Notes: generated by a model not told the origin, from the letters alone. Shown: positions 8,379 through 17,666, numbered from the stretch's first letter. The stretch: 64,000 bases of DNA from Clostridium sp. CM027 (GCF_024730565.1 NZ_CP077725.1:3738501-3802500); one strand, 5' to 3'. Program-made: numbers and translations.

Positions 8379-8744
8379 ATGAAAAGAGAAGATGATTTTG
8401 AAAAAAGAAGAGAACATTTGAAAGGTTTGACTAATGATCAGTTATATGAAAGATTTTGGAGCCTTACTAATCAAGTTGTAAAACCAATGGTGGATTTAGC
8501 GTATACGCATACATCACCAGCTATTGAACGTTCTGTAGTACTTAGAATGGGATTTTCTAGTATGCAAGCTCAGCCTATAATTTCTTATGCAGCAAAATGG
8601 AATTTGATTGGAAAAGGTATAGGAAATGTAATTTTAACTTATGCAAAGCTTAAAAATATGGACTATCTTAAAGCAGGAGCAGAACTCTCTAAAGGAATAG
8701 GGTGGGATATTGTATCTGAAAAAATGAAGGGAAGTGAGAACTAA
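8379..8744 (+). CDS. oraS: D-ornithine 4,5-aminomutase, small subunit
   Basis: OraS is the 121-residue small subunit of the adenosylcobalamin- and PLP-dependent mutase that moves the terminal amino group of D-ornithine to C4, giving 2,4-diaminopentanoate. Helical sequence with the stretch VLRMGFSSMQAQPII resembles other OraS proteins. A TTAGGGGGAG ribosome binding site precedes the ATG. Its stop overlaps the oraE start by one base (TAATG), so equimolar translational coupling of the two subunits is expected. Confidence 0.92.
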   Translation: MKREDDFEKRREHLKGLTNDQLYERFWSLTNQVVKPMVDLAYTHTSPAIERSVVLRMGFSSMQAQPIISYAAKWNLIGKGIGNVILTYAKLKNMDYLKAGAELSKGIGWDIVSEKMKGSEN

Positions 8745-10951
8745 TGCAAGAAAAATTACAAGAAAATGAAAAGCTTAATGTAGAAGAAATATTAAAAGAC
8801 TTAGATAAGTATGAACCAAAATGGAGAGGATGGCACTGGAGAGAAGAAAATGAAACTGGAAAGGTTGGAGAATTCACATATCATGAAATATCAGCACCTT
8901 TAAAGAAGAGTCAACCTCTTCCAGCAGCAAGAAGCTTTGAAAATATAGATCCGCAACCAAGAGCAGTTATTACGACAGAAATTGCTTCAGGAAGATTTGA
9001 AGATGATATAAGAAGAATGAGAATGGCAGCATGGCATGGTGCGGATCATTTAATGGTTATAAGGACAATGGGTCAAAGTCACTTTGATGGATTATTAGAA
9101 GGAAGCCCAGAAGGGTTTGGGGGGGTACCAATAACTAGAAAAGAAATTAGAGCAACAAGAAAAGCTATAGATTTAATAGAAGAAGAAGTAGGAAGAAAAA
9201 TTAATTTCCATTCCTATGTATCGGGCGTTGCCGGTCCTGATGTAGCGGTTATGTTCGCAGAAGAAGGCGTTAATGGAGCTCATCAAGATCCACAATACAA
9301 TGTACTTTATAGAAATATTAATATGGTTAGATCTTTCGTTGATGCTGCAGTTGCAAAGGGTATAATGGCTCATGCAGGAATGCTTCAAATAGATGGTGCA
9401 CATAATGCAAACGCAACAGCTATGAAGGGATATAAGGTAATGCCAGAACTTATGGTACAACATGCTATAAATTCTTGTTTTTCAGAACTCGTTGGAATGA
9501 AACCAGAAAACATTTCTTTATCAACTGTACCCCCAACATCTGCACCAGCTCCTTGTATGAGATATGATCTGCCTTATGCAGTAGCACTTCGTGAGTTTTT
9601 CAAAAGATACAAAATGAGAGCTCAAATGAATACTAAGTATATAGAGTCTTGTGAAAGAGAAGCTACAGTTGGACATACTTTGAATCTTTTAATATCAGAA
9701 CTAACATCAGCAGACATTCAAAGTACAATAACTCCAGATGAAGGACGTAATGTTCCTTGGCATTATAATAATATTCATGCTATAAACACAGCTAAACAGG
9801 CATTTATAGGTATGGATGGATTAATGGACATGATAGAGCTTAAGAAAACAGGATATTTACCAGAAAAGGCAAGAGAAATTCAAGAAAGAGCTATTTTGTT
9901 CTTTGAGGAAATACTTGAAGTTGGTGGATACTTTAAAGCTGTTGATTCAGGATTCTTTATTGATTCTGGTCAATATCCAGAAAGAAATGATGATGGTATT
10001 GCAAGAAAGATTGCGGGCGGAGATGCTGTCGGAACAATTGTAAAAAGAGAATCAGATTATTTTGCACCAGTTTGTGGCCATTTTGGATACAATAATGTTC
10101 CAAAAGAATATAAAAGACCTTGCGATGCAATAGATGAATGTACATTATGTAACCATTCCAAAATTCAATATATCGATGAATTGGATGATAATGACAATGT
10201 ATTTAAGAGAATGGAAGAAGTTAAAGAAGATGGTACTGTAATTCCAGAAGTCCAATGGGCTAAAGACGGGTATGTAAAAATCACTTTATGTATCCCGGAA
10301 AATGAACAAATTAGTGAAGCAGCAGCACTTGAAATGGGCACGCGAATGAATTTGAAAAATGTAGAAATTATTCATAAACAAGTGTTACAAAAAGCTGAGG
10401 GAACTCTTGTGGAAATAAAAGGCGTATGTGATTTTACACCTGTAAAACGTGATGAGTTAGTTCTTCCAAAGAGAAGAAAGTCACTAACAGATCAACAAAT
10501 GAAAGATTATGTAAAAGGACATCCACTTAAGGTTGTTGCAGCCACAGTAGGTGAAGATGAACACTCTGTTGGAGTTCGCGAAGTTATTGATATTAAACAT
10601 GGCGGAGTTGAAAGATTTGGTATAGAAGCAATTTTCCTTGGAACTTCATGTCCAATAGAAAAACTAGTAGATGCAGCTATAGAGTCAAAAGCTCAAGCTA
10701 TATTGTGTAGTACAATAATTAGCCATAACGATGTTCATACAAAGAACATGAAAAAACTTAGTGATCTTTGCATCGAAAAAGGAGTAAGAGATAAGATTAT
10801 ACTTGTTTCCGGTGGTACACAAGTAACTGATGAAATAGCTAAAGCAAACGGTATGGATGTTGGATTTGGACGTGGATCAAATGGTACAGCTGTTGCATCC
10901 TTCATAATCAAAAGGTTAATGGGTTTGCCTGATAATGAAGAAGAAGAATAA
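8744..10951 (+). CDS. oraE: D-ornithine 4,5-aminomutase, large subunit (B12/PLP)
   Basis: OraE is the catalytic 735-residue subunit that rearranges D-ornithine to 2,4-diaminopentanoate by a radical mechanism. The C-terminal Rossmann-type cobalamin domain carries DEHSVG, matching the DxHxxG base-off B12 motif, with His607 as cobalt ligand. Eleven residues later Lys618 (in DIKHGG) has the spacing of the PLP lysine in the C. sticklandii enzyme. The N-terminal two thirds is the TIM-barrel mutase region. The length equals the family's. A GAAGGGAAGTGAG ribosome binding site lies inside the end of oraS. B12-dependent mutases inactivate, which explains the chaperone-like gene downstream. Confidence 0.95.
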   Translation: MQEKLQENEKLNVEEILKDLDKYEPKWRGWHWREENETGKVGEFTYHEISAPLKKSQPLPAARSFENIDPQPRAVITTEIASGRFEDDIRRMRMAAWHGADHLMVIRTMGQSHFDGLLEGSPEGFGGVPITRKEIRATRKAIDLIEEEVGRKINFHSYVSGVAGPDVAVMFAEEGVNGAHQDPQYNVLYRNINMVRSFVDAAVAKGIMAHAGMLQIDGAHNANATAMKGYKVMPELMVQHAINSCFSELVGMKPENISLSTVPPTSAPAPCMRYDLPYAVALREFFKRYKMRAQMNTKYIESCEREATVGHTLNLLISELTSADIQSTITPDEGRNVPWHYNNIHAINTAKQAFIGMDGLMDMIELKKTGYLPEKAREIQERAILFFEEILEVGGYFKAVDSGFFIDSGQYPERNDDGIARKIAGGDAVGTIVKRESDYFAPVCGHFGYNNVPKEYKRPCDAIDECTLCNHSKIQYIDELDDNDNVFKRMEEVKEDGTVIPEVQWAKDGYVKITLCIPENEQISEAAALEMGTRMNLKNVEIIHKQVLQKAEGTLVEIKGVCDFTPVKRDELVLPKRRKSLTDQQMKDYVKGHPLKVVAATVGEDEHSVGVREVIDIKHGGVERFGIEAIFLGTSCPIEKLVDAAIESKAQAILCSTIISHNDVHTKNMKKLSDLCIEKGVRDKIILVSGGTQVTDEIAKANGMDVGFGRGSNGTAVASFIIKRLMGLPDNEEEE

Positions 10952-10966
10952 AAGGAGCGATTGCTT

Positions 10967-12436
10967 GTGAAGGTAAATTATCTTGTTGCTGAAATAGGTA
11001 GCACCACTACCCTGGTTACTGCTTTTAATGTATACTATGATGATAAGGGACAGGTTATTGTAGATATACCTTTTCAAGGTAATAGCTGTACAACAGTAAT
11101 AGATGGTGATGTAACTATAGGATTAAAAAATGCTGTTAAAGATATTGAAAATCAAATTGGAGAATCAATTACATGGAAAAAGATGTTAGCGACGTCTAGT
11201 GCTGCAGGGGGACTTAGAATAACTGTTCACGGACTTATGCAGCAAATGACTGTTAAGGCTGCTAGAGAAGCAGCTCTTGGTGCTGGTGGTATCATAAAAA
11301 TGGTTACTGCTGGGAAGATGCGAAAAAGTGATCTAAAGAGAATACATGATATAAATCCTAATATGATAATGATTGCTGGAGGCACTGACTATGGTGAAAG
11401 GGAAACCTCTCTTTATAATGCAGAAATTATAAGCCAAGAAAAATATAACAAACCCATTGTATATTGTGGAAATATTGAAAATAGGGAAGAAATAAAAGAG
11501 ATATTTGAAGGGCAAGAACTTTATTTAATTGACAACGTTTATCCAAGTATAGATGAGTTAAATGTGGAGCCTGCAAGGAAAATAATACAAGAAGCCTTTG
11601 AGAAGAATATTGTAAAAGCACCTGGAATGAATAAAATAAAAGAAATGGTGAATGGAAGCATAATGCCAACTCCAGGAGCAGTTATGGAGAGCTCAAAACT
11701 TTTATATGATATGATAGGGGACTTAGTAGTTTTTGATGTAGGAGGGGCTACCACGGATGTGCACTCTGTTACAGAAGGAAGTAGAATAGTTTTAGATATG
11801 CTAATAAATCCTGAACCAAAGGCTAAAAGAACTGTAGAAGGAGACCTTGGAGTTTTTATTAACAGCAAAAATGTAATAGATTTACTTGACGTTAGGGATT
11901 TAGGTGAATATACTAAGGAATATATAAAGTTGCACATAAAACCTATACCGGAAGATATGGATGATATAAATGCAAGCAGCCTGCTAGCGAAGAAAGCTAT
12001 ATCCGTTGCAATAGATAGGCATGTAGGATTTATAAAAAGAAAATATGATGGTGAAAGTGGTTTTGTGGCTTATGGTAAGGATTTATCTGAGGTTAAATAT
12101 ATAATAGGTACCGGAGGGGCGCTTACAAGGCTTCCGAGTGGAGAAGCTTTGCTACTAGAAATAAGACACTTAAAAGACGAAGTTACAATGCTACCTAAAA
12201 AAGGTGCTAAAGTGCTTCTAGATAAAAACTATATTATGGCTTGTGCAGGGGTTTTAAGTAGAGAAAATAAAGAAGTGGCAATAGCGTTATTAACTCAAAG
12301 TTTAGGTATAACAAAGGATATGGGAATTAACGACATTTCAAAAGGGGAGTATCTATATGAAAAAAAATTATCCTTGTGTGGAAGTGAACTTGAAAAAATT
12401 AACACACAATGTAAAAACAATCCTAGCAATGTGTAA
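10967..12436 (+). CDS. glmL: GlmL/MutL-family protein, probable reactivating factor of ornithine aminomutase
   Basis: This protein has an actin-like ATPase fold, with phosphate-binding loops EIGSTTT near the N-terminus and DVGGATTDVHSV near the middle. The family protects or reactivates adenosylcobalamin mutases, here most likely OraSE directly upstream. I chose the GTG at 10967, because AAGGAGCG (10952-10959) is correctly spaced from it and too close to the TTG at 10961. The last 27 codons run 80 nt into orr in another frame, an unusually long overlap. The extension begins with residues NDISKGE, which are encoded by a 19-nt sequence also found in the dispersed repeat at 53753. The original stop may have been lost. 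ATPase and chaperone activity is inferred from the family. Confidence 0.85.
   Translation: MKVNYLVAEIGSTTTLVTAFNVYYDDKGQVIVDIPFQGNSCTTVIDGDVTIGLKNAVKDIENQIGESITWKKMLATSSAAGGLRITVHGLMQQMTVKAAREAALGAGGIIKMVTAGKMRKSDLKRIHDINPNMIMIAGGTDYGERETSLYNAEIISQEKYNKPIVYCGNIENREEIKEIFEGQELYLIDNVYPSIDELNVEPARKIIQEAFEKNIVKAPGMNKIKEMVNGSIMPTPGAVMESSKLLYDMIGDLVVFDVGGATTDVHSVTEGSRIVLDMLINPEPKAKRTVEGDLGVFINSKNVIDLLDVRDLGEYTKEYIKLHIKPIPEDMDDINASSLLAKKAISVAIDRHVGFIKRKYDGESGFVAYGKDLSEVKYIIGTGGALTRLPSGEALLLEIRHLKDEVTMLPKKGAKVLLDKNYIMACAGVLSRENKEVAIALLTQSLGITKDMGINDISKGEYLYEKKLSLCGSELEKINTQCKNNPSNV
12327..12350 (+). repeat. Partial copy of the dispersed NDIS repeat, inside the end of glmL
   Basis: TTAACGACATTTCAAAAGG (12327-12345) is identical to 53753-53771. 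Here it is translated in glmL and also supplies the AAAAGGGGAG ribosome binding site of orr. Only the left end of the repeat is present. Confidence 0.6.
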
Positions 12437-13427
12437 TAAAAAGCATATAGATGTTACATCCGTAACTAAAGTATTTTGTGCACAAAAGCCTATTGTAGAA
12501 GCTATACTACGAGCTGGGGTGACTGAGGTTGCTGATTCTAGAATCTTAAATCTAAAAAAACTAAAGGATTTAAATTGTAAAAAGATGATGCTTAGAATTC
12601 CAATGATAAGCGAAGTCTATGAAGTTGTGAAGTATAGCGATTGCAGCTTAAATTCAGAGATCGACACAATTAGGAAGCTAGGAGCAGCTGCAAAAGATTT
12701 AAATAAGATGCACAACGTTATACTAATGGTAGATTTAGGGGATTTAAGAGAAGGAGTATTGATTGACGACGTAGCTTCCATTGTGAGTAAAATAGTAAAA
12801 TTAGATAATATTAATTTAATTGGACTTGGAACCAATGTTACTTGTTATGGTGGGGTAATTCCTGACACAGAAAACTTAGGTAAGCTTATAAAGTTAAAAT
12901 TAGATATAGAAAAAAACTTTAGTTTAAGGTTACCTATAATTTCAGGGGGGAATTCAAGTAGTTTATATATGGTTATTAATGATACTATGCCAGAAGAAAT
13001 AAATCAGCTTAGAATTGGAGAAGCAATAGTTCTTGGTAGGGAGACTTCTTTTGGACTCGCAGTACCTAATTGCTATGAAGATGCCTTTATACTCAGTGGG
13101 GAGGTAGTTGAAATAAAGAGTAAACCAACAGTACCAACAGGCACTATAGGAATGGATGCTTTTGGTAATAAACCTCACTTTGAAGATAAAGGAATAAGAA
13201 AAAGGGCTATTATAGCAATTGGAAGACAAGATATAAGAGTTGAAGGGTTAATTCCTTTGGACACAGATATAAGCATTTTTGGTGCAAGTAGCGACCATTT
13301 AATTTTAGATGTGACTGATAGTAAAAAAGAACTAACAGTTGGCGATATAGTAGATTTTAAAATAGATTATGGATGTTTGCTTGCAGCAATGACCTCTCCA
13401 TATGTGGAGAAGTATTACAATAATTAA
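12357..13427 (+). CDS. orr: Ornithine racemase
   Basis: Orr is a PLP-dependent fold type III (alanine-racemase-like) enzyme that converts L-ornithine to D-ornithine, the substrate of OraSE. Its 356 residues include the PLP lysine at Lys38 (SVTKVFCA), the barrel motif GLGTNVTCYGG and the phosphate-binding region ISGGNSSSL. These resemble the C. sticklandii racemase and YhfX-like proteins. The ATG at 12357 is preceded by AAAAGGGGAG at normal spacing. The gene starts within the last 80 nt of glmL, which implies translational coupling. Genome context makes ornithine the substrate rather than alanine. Confidence 0.92.
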   Translation: MKKNYPCVEVNLKKLTHNVKTILAMCNKKHIDVTSVTKVFCAQKPIVEAILRAGVTEVADSRILNLKKLKDLNCKKMMLRIPMISEVYEVVKYSDCSLNSEIDTIRKLGAAAKDLNKMHNVILMVDLGDLREGVLIDDVASIVSKIVKLDNINLIGLGTNVTCYGGVIPDTENLGKLIKLKLDIEKNFSLRLPIISGGNSSSLYMVINDTMPEEINQLRIGEAIVLGRETSFGLAVPNCYEDAFILSGEVVEIKSKPTVPTGTIGMDAFGNKPHFEDKGIRKRAIIAIGRQDIRVEGLIPLDTDISIFGASSDHLILDVTDSKKELTVGDIVDFKIDYGCLLAAMTSPYVEKYYNN

Positions 13428-13483
13428 TTAAGACGCAGTTTAACATATAGAGTAAAATATAAAATTATGAGGGGGAAAATATT

Positions 13484-14530
13484 ATGAGAAATAAAATAAA
13501 AGTTGTAGTTTGGGGATTAGGTTCAATGGGAAGCGGTATTGCTAGAATGGTATTAAGCAAAAAAGGATTTACTATCGTAGGGGCTATTGACATGGATCCG
13601 AGTAAGGTTGGCAAAAAACTTTATGAAGTGTTAGGTGTTCCAGCAAATGAAGATAATTCATGTATAGTTACAAAAAATGCTGGAGATGTTATAAAGAAGG
13701 GTTTTGCAGAGGTTTGCCTTATGGCTACAGCTTCATTTACAAAAGTTGTATTTCCATTAATAAAAATGGCAGCAGTTGCTGGCATGGATATTGTAACAAC
13801 AGCTGAGGAAATGTCCTATCCAAGAGCTTTAGACCCAGAATTATCAGATGAAATGGATAGAATTGCTAAAGAAAATAAGGTTTCAATATTAGGAACTGGA
13901 GTAAATCCTGGATTTATAATGGATTTAGTTGCAATAATGCTTACAGGAGTTTCTGACACAGTTGATAGCATAAAGGCTACTAGAGTTAATGACTTAGCTT
14001 GCTTTGGCAGGGCAGTTATGGTTGAGCAAGGTATTGGCTTAAAACCAGAAGCATTTATACAGGGTGTTAAAGACAATACAGTAGATGGGCACGTAGGATT
14101 TTTACAATCATTTGGTATGTTTGAAGAAGCATTTAATATTAAGTTCAATAATATTAGACAAGAAAAATCACCAATTGTTACAACTGTGCCACGTAAAACA
14201 GATATTATCTCAGTAAATGCTGGAGAGGTTGCTGGATGTAGCCAATTGGGATATGCAAATTTAGGAGATAAAGTATTTGCTACAATGGAACATCCTCAGC
14301 AGATAAGACCAGAACTTGAGAATGTTGATACTGGAGATTATATTACAATTAACGGAGTTCCAAACTTGAACCTTCAAATAAAACCAGAAATACCAGGAGG
14401 AATCGCTACAATAGCTATATGTGTTAATATGATTCCACTAGTAATGAATGCAGAACCAGGACTCAAAACAATGCTCGATTTACCAGTTCCAAGAGCAATA
14501 CTATCAGACGTTAGAAATTTACTAAAGTAA
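13484..14530 (+). CDS. ord: 2,4-diaminopentanoate dehydrogenase
   Basis: Ord is an NAD(P)-dependent oxidative deaminase that converts 2,4-diaminopentanoate to 2-amino-4-ketopentanoate. The 348 residues start with a Rossmann dinucleotide fold (VVWGLGSMGSGIARMV) related to dihydrodipicolinate reductase. The fit with the family is good in length and in motifs such as TGVNPGFIMDL. A GAGGGGG ribosome binding site precedes the ATG, 56 nt after orr. In C. sticklandii ord lies at the start of the cluster; here it follows orr, so gene order differs. Its NAD(P)H could be reoxidised by reductive fermentation or by the hydrogenase encoded 10 kb away. Confidence 0.93.
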   Translation: MRNKIKVVVWGLGSMGSGIARMVLSKKGFTIVGAIDMDPSKVGKKLYEVLGVPANEDNSCIVTKNAGDVIKKGFAEVCLMATASFTKVVFPLIKMAAVAGMDIVTTAEEMSYPRALDPELSDEMDRIAKENKVSILGTGVNPGFIMDLVAIMLTGVSDTVDSIKATRVNDLACFGRAVMVEQGIGLKPEAFIQGVKDNTVDGHVGFLQSFGMFEEAFNIKFNNIRQEKSPIVTTVPRKTDIISVNAGEVAGCSQLGYANLGDKVFATMEHPQQIRPELENVDTGDYITINGVPNLNLQIKPEIPGGIATIAICVNMIPLVMNAEPGLKTMLDLPVPRAILSDVRNLLK

Positions 14531-14556
14531 AAAGATATTAGAGGAGGTTTTTTATA

Positions 14557-15978
14557 TTGGAAGAAAATAATAAAAAATTAGGACTAGGGTTACTTGTTGC
14601 TTTAGGCATAGGTACTATGATTGCATCAGGTATTTTTAATAGCCCTACAGATTTAATAACAACAACAAATCCAATGGTAGTCCTAATTTCATGGGGTATT
14701 GGAGTTTTTGGGGTAGTAATGCTAGGATTAGTATTTTACTTGCTTTCAAATAAAAAACCTGAATTACACGGGGGAATTTATTCCTATGCTAAAGATGGAT
14801 ATGGTGATTTTATAGGTTTTAATTCTGCTTGGGGTTACTTTACAAGTTCATTCCTTGGCAATGTTGCATTTATTGTTTTAATTTTCAAGACTATAAATAG
14901 CTTAATTGGAGAAGGATACACAATGCCTCGTGTTTTAGCATTTTTACTTGCATCTATTGTTTTGTGGTCATACTATTTTGTAATAAAAAGAGGAATTAGA
15001 CAAGCTGGTATACTCAATTTGGTAGTTACAATTGGCAAAGTTATACCACTAATTCTAGTAATTGTATTTGGCCTTTCAGCTTTTAAACTAGGTACATTTA
15101 ATGTTGAAAATTGGAAGACAGTTTTAGCAGTCAGTGGAGACACCGTTAGTATAGGAAAACAGATAAGTGGCGCAATGGGAACAATTTTATGGTGCTTCGT
15201 AGGTGTTGAAGGCTTAGTAGTTTTGTCTCAAAGGGCAGAATCTCATATAGTGGTTGGAAAAGCAACAATAATCTCACTTGTTATAACAGCGATACTTTAT
15301 GTATCAATATCTATATTGTCAATGGGTATTTTGCCAGCTAAGGCTTTAGTTGCAGCACAAACTCCATTAGCAGCTGTTTTAGCACAGACTGCATTGGGAA
15401 GTGCAGGGGCTATTATAGTTAAAGTGGGAATTTTAATTTCTGTTATGGGTGCTTTACTTTGCTGGCTTTTGATAACCACAGAAATTTTATATGTTCCAGC
15501 AGAACAGGATGGGTTAATGCCTAAATGGTTTAAAAAGAACAATGATAAAAATGTGCCTATAAATGCTCTTTTATTTGGAATGGTAGCAACACAAATAGGG
15601 TTGCTAGCTATGCTCTCACCAGGCTTGCAAAAAGCTTATTTTGTTGTGACACATATGTGTACTACTAATATATTAATACCATACTTATTATCTTCTATGT
15701 ATGCATTTAAGGTATATAATAAAGAAAGTGGACATCTTAAGGAAAAAATTATAGCAGTAATTGCAGGTATATATTCAATTTATGTTATATATGCAGTGGG
15801 AATTGGATATTTAGGTTTAGCAGTTGTAATTTATGCATTAGGGTTAGGTTTTTATTTGAAAGCAAAAAAAGAAAAAAAAGAAGCTATTACTCAGAAAGAA
15901 AAGTTGTCCATGATAGTTATGGTTATAGTGGCGATTGTTATGATAATAGCAGCAGCTATGGGTAAAATTTCTGTTTAA
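14557..15978 (+). CDS. APC-family amino-acid permease/antiporter, probably for ornithine
   Basis: This 473-residue membrane protein has about 12 hydrophobic helices. Its start, LLVALGIGTMIASGIFNSP, is the signature of the basic amino-acid/polyamine antiporter branch (ArcD-like) of the APC superfamily. Translation probably begins at TTG 14557, with AGAGGAGG about 9 nt upstream. It is the last gene of the ornithine operon, 26 nt after ord, so ornithine uptake or arginine/ornithine exchange is the likely job; the exact substrate is inferred. Its stop codon lies inside a copy of the dispersed repeat, and a terminator follows. Confidence 0.82.
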   Translation: MEENNKKLGLGLLVALGIGTMIASGIFNSPTDLITTTNPMVVLISWGIGVFGVVMLGLVFYLLSNKKPELHGGIYSYAKDGYGDFIGFNSAWGYFTSSFLGNVAFIVLIFKTINSLIGEGYTMPRVLAFLLASIVLWSYYFVIKRGIRQAGILNLVVTIGKVIPLILVIVFGLSAFKLGTFNVENWKTVLAVSGDTVSIGKQISGAMGTILWCFVGVEGLVVLSQRAESHIVVGKATIISLVITAILYVSISILSMGILPAKALVAAQTPLAAVLAQTALGSAGAIIVKVGILISVMGALLCWLLITTEILYVPAEQDGLMPKWFKKNNDKNVPINALLFGMVATQIGLLAMLSPGLQKAYFVVTHMCTTNILIPYLLSSMYAFKVYNKESGHLKEKIIAVIAGIYSIYVIYAVGIGYLGLAVVIYALGLGFYLKAKKEKKEAITQKEKLSMIVMVIVAIVMIIAAAMGKISV

Positions 15979-16006
15979 CGACATTTCAGGAGATGATTTA
16001 ACGCAG
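15974..16006 (+). repeat. Short copy of the dispersed NDIS repeat at the permease stop codon
   Basis: TTTAACGACATTTCAGG is followed directly by AGATGATTTAACGCAG. The first half matches the left arm and the second half the right end (GGTGATGATTTAACGAC) of the longer copy at 53752-53896, so the middle appears deleted. The permease TAA stop is bases 3-5 of the element. Confidence 0.75.
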
Positions 16007-16009
16007 AGT

Positions 16010-16065
16010 CTTTGTAATCATTATTACAAAGGAAATAAAAGGCAGTCCTACGGGATATGCCTTTT
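16010..16065 (+). terminator. Terminator region of the ornithine operon
   Basis: Two hairpins follow each other. CTTTGTAAT/ATTACAAAG spans 16010-16031, and AAAAGGCA/TGCCTTTT spans 16037-16065 with T-rich sequence behind it. The second is a good rho-independent terminator. It faces the converging lysA-like gene, which ends at 16153. Confidence 0.8.
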
Positions 16066-16152
16066 ATTTTTATTATGGGGGGATTAAGCTTGGATTACTG
16101 ATTTTTGGAAATGATATATTACTAAAATAAATAACAAATATTTTTTTCTTTT

Positions 16153-17448
16153 TTAGTCTAAATCATTCCTTACGATATCCTCATAGGTTTCCCTTTTAAC
16201 AACTAACCTTGAATTACCAGCCTTTAGCATTATCACTGCTGGTCTCGGTAATCTATTGTAATTACTGGACATCGAGTAGTTATAGGCTCCTGTAGTAAGC
16301 ATTGCAAGTATATCACCTGTTTCCATTTTAGGAAGCTTTATATCGTGGATCAGCATATCACCCGATTCACAGCATCTTCCTGCAATAGTTACAAGGTCTT
16401 CATTTTCTTTATCAGCCTTATTCGCAACAATAGCTTCGTTTTCAGCTTGATATAGGGCAGGTCTTGGATTATCTGCCATACCACCATCTACACTAACATA
16501 TTTTCTTATTCCCTCAATTTCTTTTATAGCTCCTATTGTATAAAGGGTTATACCGTTTTCTCCGACTAACCATCTTCCTGGTTCAATGAGAACTCTAGGA
16601 GTTTCTAATGAATATTTCTTGCAATCTCCATATATATTACCCATTATTACTTCTATAAACTCACTCATTTCAAGAGGTTTATCGCCATTAGAATAGTAGA
16701 TTCCAAAGCCACCGCCCATATTTAGCTCTTCTGTTTTAAGGCCTAAGTTGTTCTTTAAATCAAGCATAAATTTTGTCATTATATGAACAGCTTCTTTATA
16801 AACATCCTTGTTAAACATTTGTGAACCTATATGACAATGTATACCGCTATATTTTATGTTTTCACATTTGCTTACCATTTCTATAGCCTCAAAAGCAACA
16901 TTACCCTGTATAGGGAAGCCAAATTTTGAATCTAACTGTCCAGTAGAAATGTATTCATGTGTGTGACCTGAAATGCCAGGGGATATTCTTAAAATAGCCC
17001 TTACTACAACACCTTTCTTTTGGGCTATTTTTTGTAAAAGTTTCACTTCGTGAAAGCTATCGATAACAAAGCAGCCAACATTATTATCTATACCAAGTTC
17101 AATCTCTTCTTGCGATTTATTGTTGCCATGAAAATATACTTTTTCCATTGGAAAGCCAGATTTACATGCGGTATATAATTCGCCGCCTGATACAACATCT
17201 ATGCCAAGACCTTCTTCTTTTATTATTTTGCACATGGCAATGTTGCTGAAAGCTTTGCTGGCATATAAAGCAAGCGTATTGGGGTATTTATCCATAAAAT
17301 GCTCGCGCACCTGTTTACAACTCTGTCTTATTCCGTCTTCACTCATAACATAAAGAGGCGTCTTGAATTCTCCTGCCAATTTTACCGTATCGCATCCAAA
17401 AAACTCTAGATGTCCTTTTTCATTTACATTTATATAATTTCTTTTCAT
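16153..17448 (-). CDS. lysA: Diaminopimelate decarboxylase-like PLP enzyme under sigma-54 control
   Basis: This fold type III decarboxylase of 431 residues has the PLP lysine at Lys65 (LYASKAFSN). It also has HGNNKS, HCHIGSQ, the substrate-region EPGR, DNPRPALY, the active-site CESGD and YNYSMSSNYN. These are the hallmarks of LysA, which converts meso-diaminopimelate to lysine. Retention of RPALY, which in LysA helps hold the distal carboxylate, favours that substrate. The related D-ornithine/D-lysine decarboxylases share the fold and act on D-amino acids, so D-ornithine, made by Orr next door, is an alternative worth testing. Unusually for a biosynthetic gene, a -24/-12 promoter precedes it, with activator sites and a dedicated activator gene upstream. 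The start ATG has AGGAGGTG 5 nt before it. Confidence 0.85.
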   Translation of the reverse strand: MKRNYINVNEKGHLEFFGCDTVKLAGEFKTPLYVMSEDGIRQSCKQVREHFMDKYPNTLALYASKAFSNIAMCKIIKEEGLGIDVVSGGELYTACKSGFPMEKVYFHGNNKSQEEIELGIDNNVGCFVIDSFHEVKLLQKIAQKKGVVVRAILRISPGISGHTHEYISTGQLDSKFGFPIQGNVAFEAIEMVSKCENIKYSGIHCHIGSQMFNKDVYKEAVHIMTKFMLDLKNNLGLKTEELNMGGGFGIYYSNGDKPLEMSEFIEVIMGNIYGDCKKYSLETPRVLIEPGRWLVGENGITLYTIGAIKEIEGIRKYVSVDGGMADNPRPALYQAENEAIVANKADKENEDLVTIAGRCCESGDMLIHDIKLPKMETGDILAMLTTGAYNYSMSSNYNRLPRPAVIMLKAGNSRLVVKRETYEDIVRNDLD

Positions 17449-17520
17449 GAAAACACCTCCTGGTTGATTTTGTGAAATTACTTTATTATCGATTTAAAGT
17501 GTTATTGTATTTATAAATTA

Positions 17521-17536
17521 GCAATTATCATGCCAA
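17521..17536 (-). promoter_or_regulatory. Sigma-54 (-24/-12) promoter of the lysA-like gene
   Basis: On the minus strand the sequence reads TGGCATGATAATTGC, the sigma-54 consensus with correct GG-GC spacing. It differs from the ornithine operon promoter core at a single position. It lies about 73 nt upstream of the lysA-like ATG. Confidence 0.87.
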
Positions 17537-17578
17537 TACAGGAAAGTTATATAAATCAAAGATTTAGTTTGTTAATGC

Positions 17579-17594
17579 GTCCAAAATATTGGAA
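17579..17594 (-). promoter_or_regulatory. Activator site a for the lysA-like gene
   Basis: GTCCAAAATATTGGAA is a 16-bp near-palindrome that matches two further copies. It is about 45 bp upstream of the -24 element, and the set lies between the promoter and the end of the activator gene. Confidence 0.68.
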
Positions 17595-17647
17595 AAAAAT
17601 CTGTTCTAAATTTTTGTGAACTCCGAAAAGTGTTATTTTCAGAATGA

Positions 17648-17663
17648 GTCCAATATTTTGGAC
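17648..17663 (-). promoter_or_regulatory. Activator site b for the lysA-like gene
   Basis: GTCCAATATTTTGGAC is an almost perfect palindrome with GTCCAA/TTGGAC arms. It is the best of the three copies and lies about 110 bp upstream of the promoter. Confidence 0.72.
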
Positions 17664-17666
17664 TGA

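Noticed and set aside
16153-17448. The lysA-like gene as an L-ornithine decarboxylase
   Set aside because: HCHIGSQ, HGNNKS, EPGR with RPALY, and CESGD fit diaminopimelate decarboxylase better than eukaryotic-type ornithine decarboxylase. The D-ornithine alternative is kept as a finding only.
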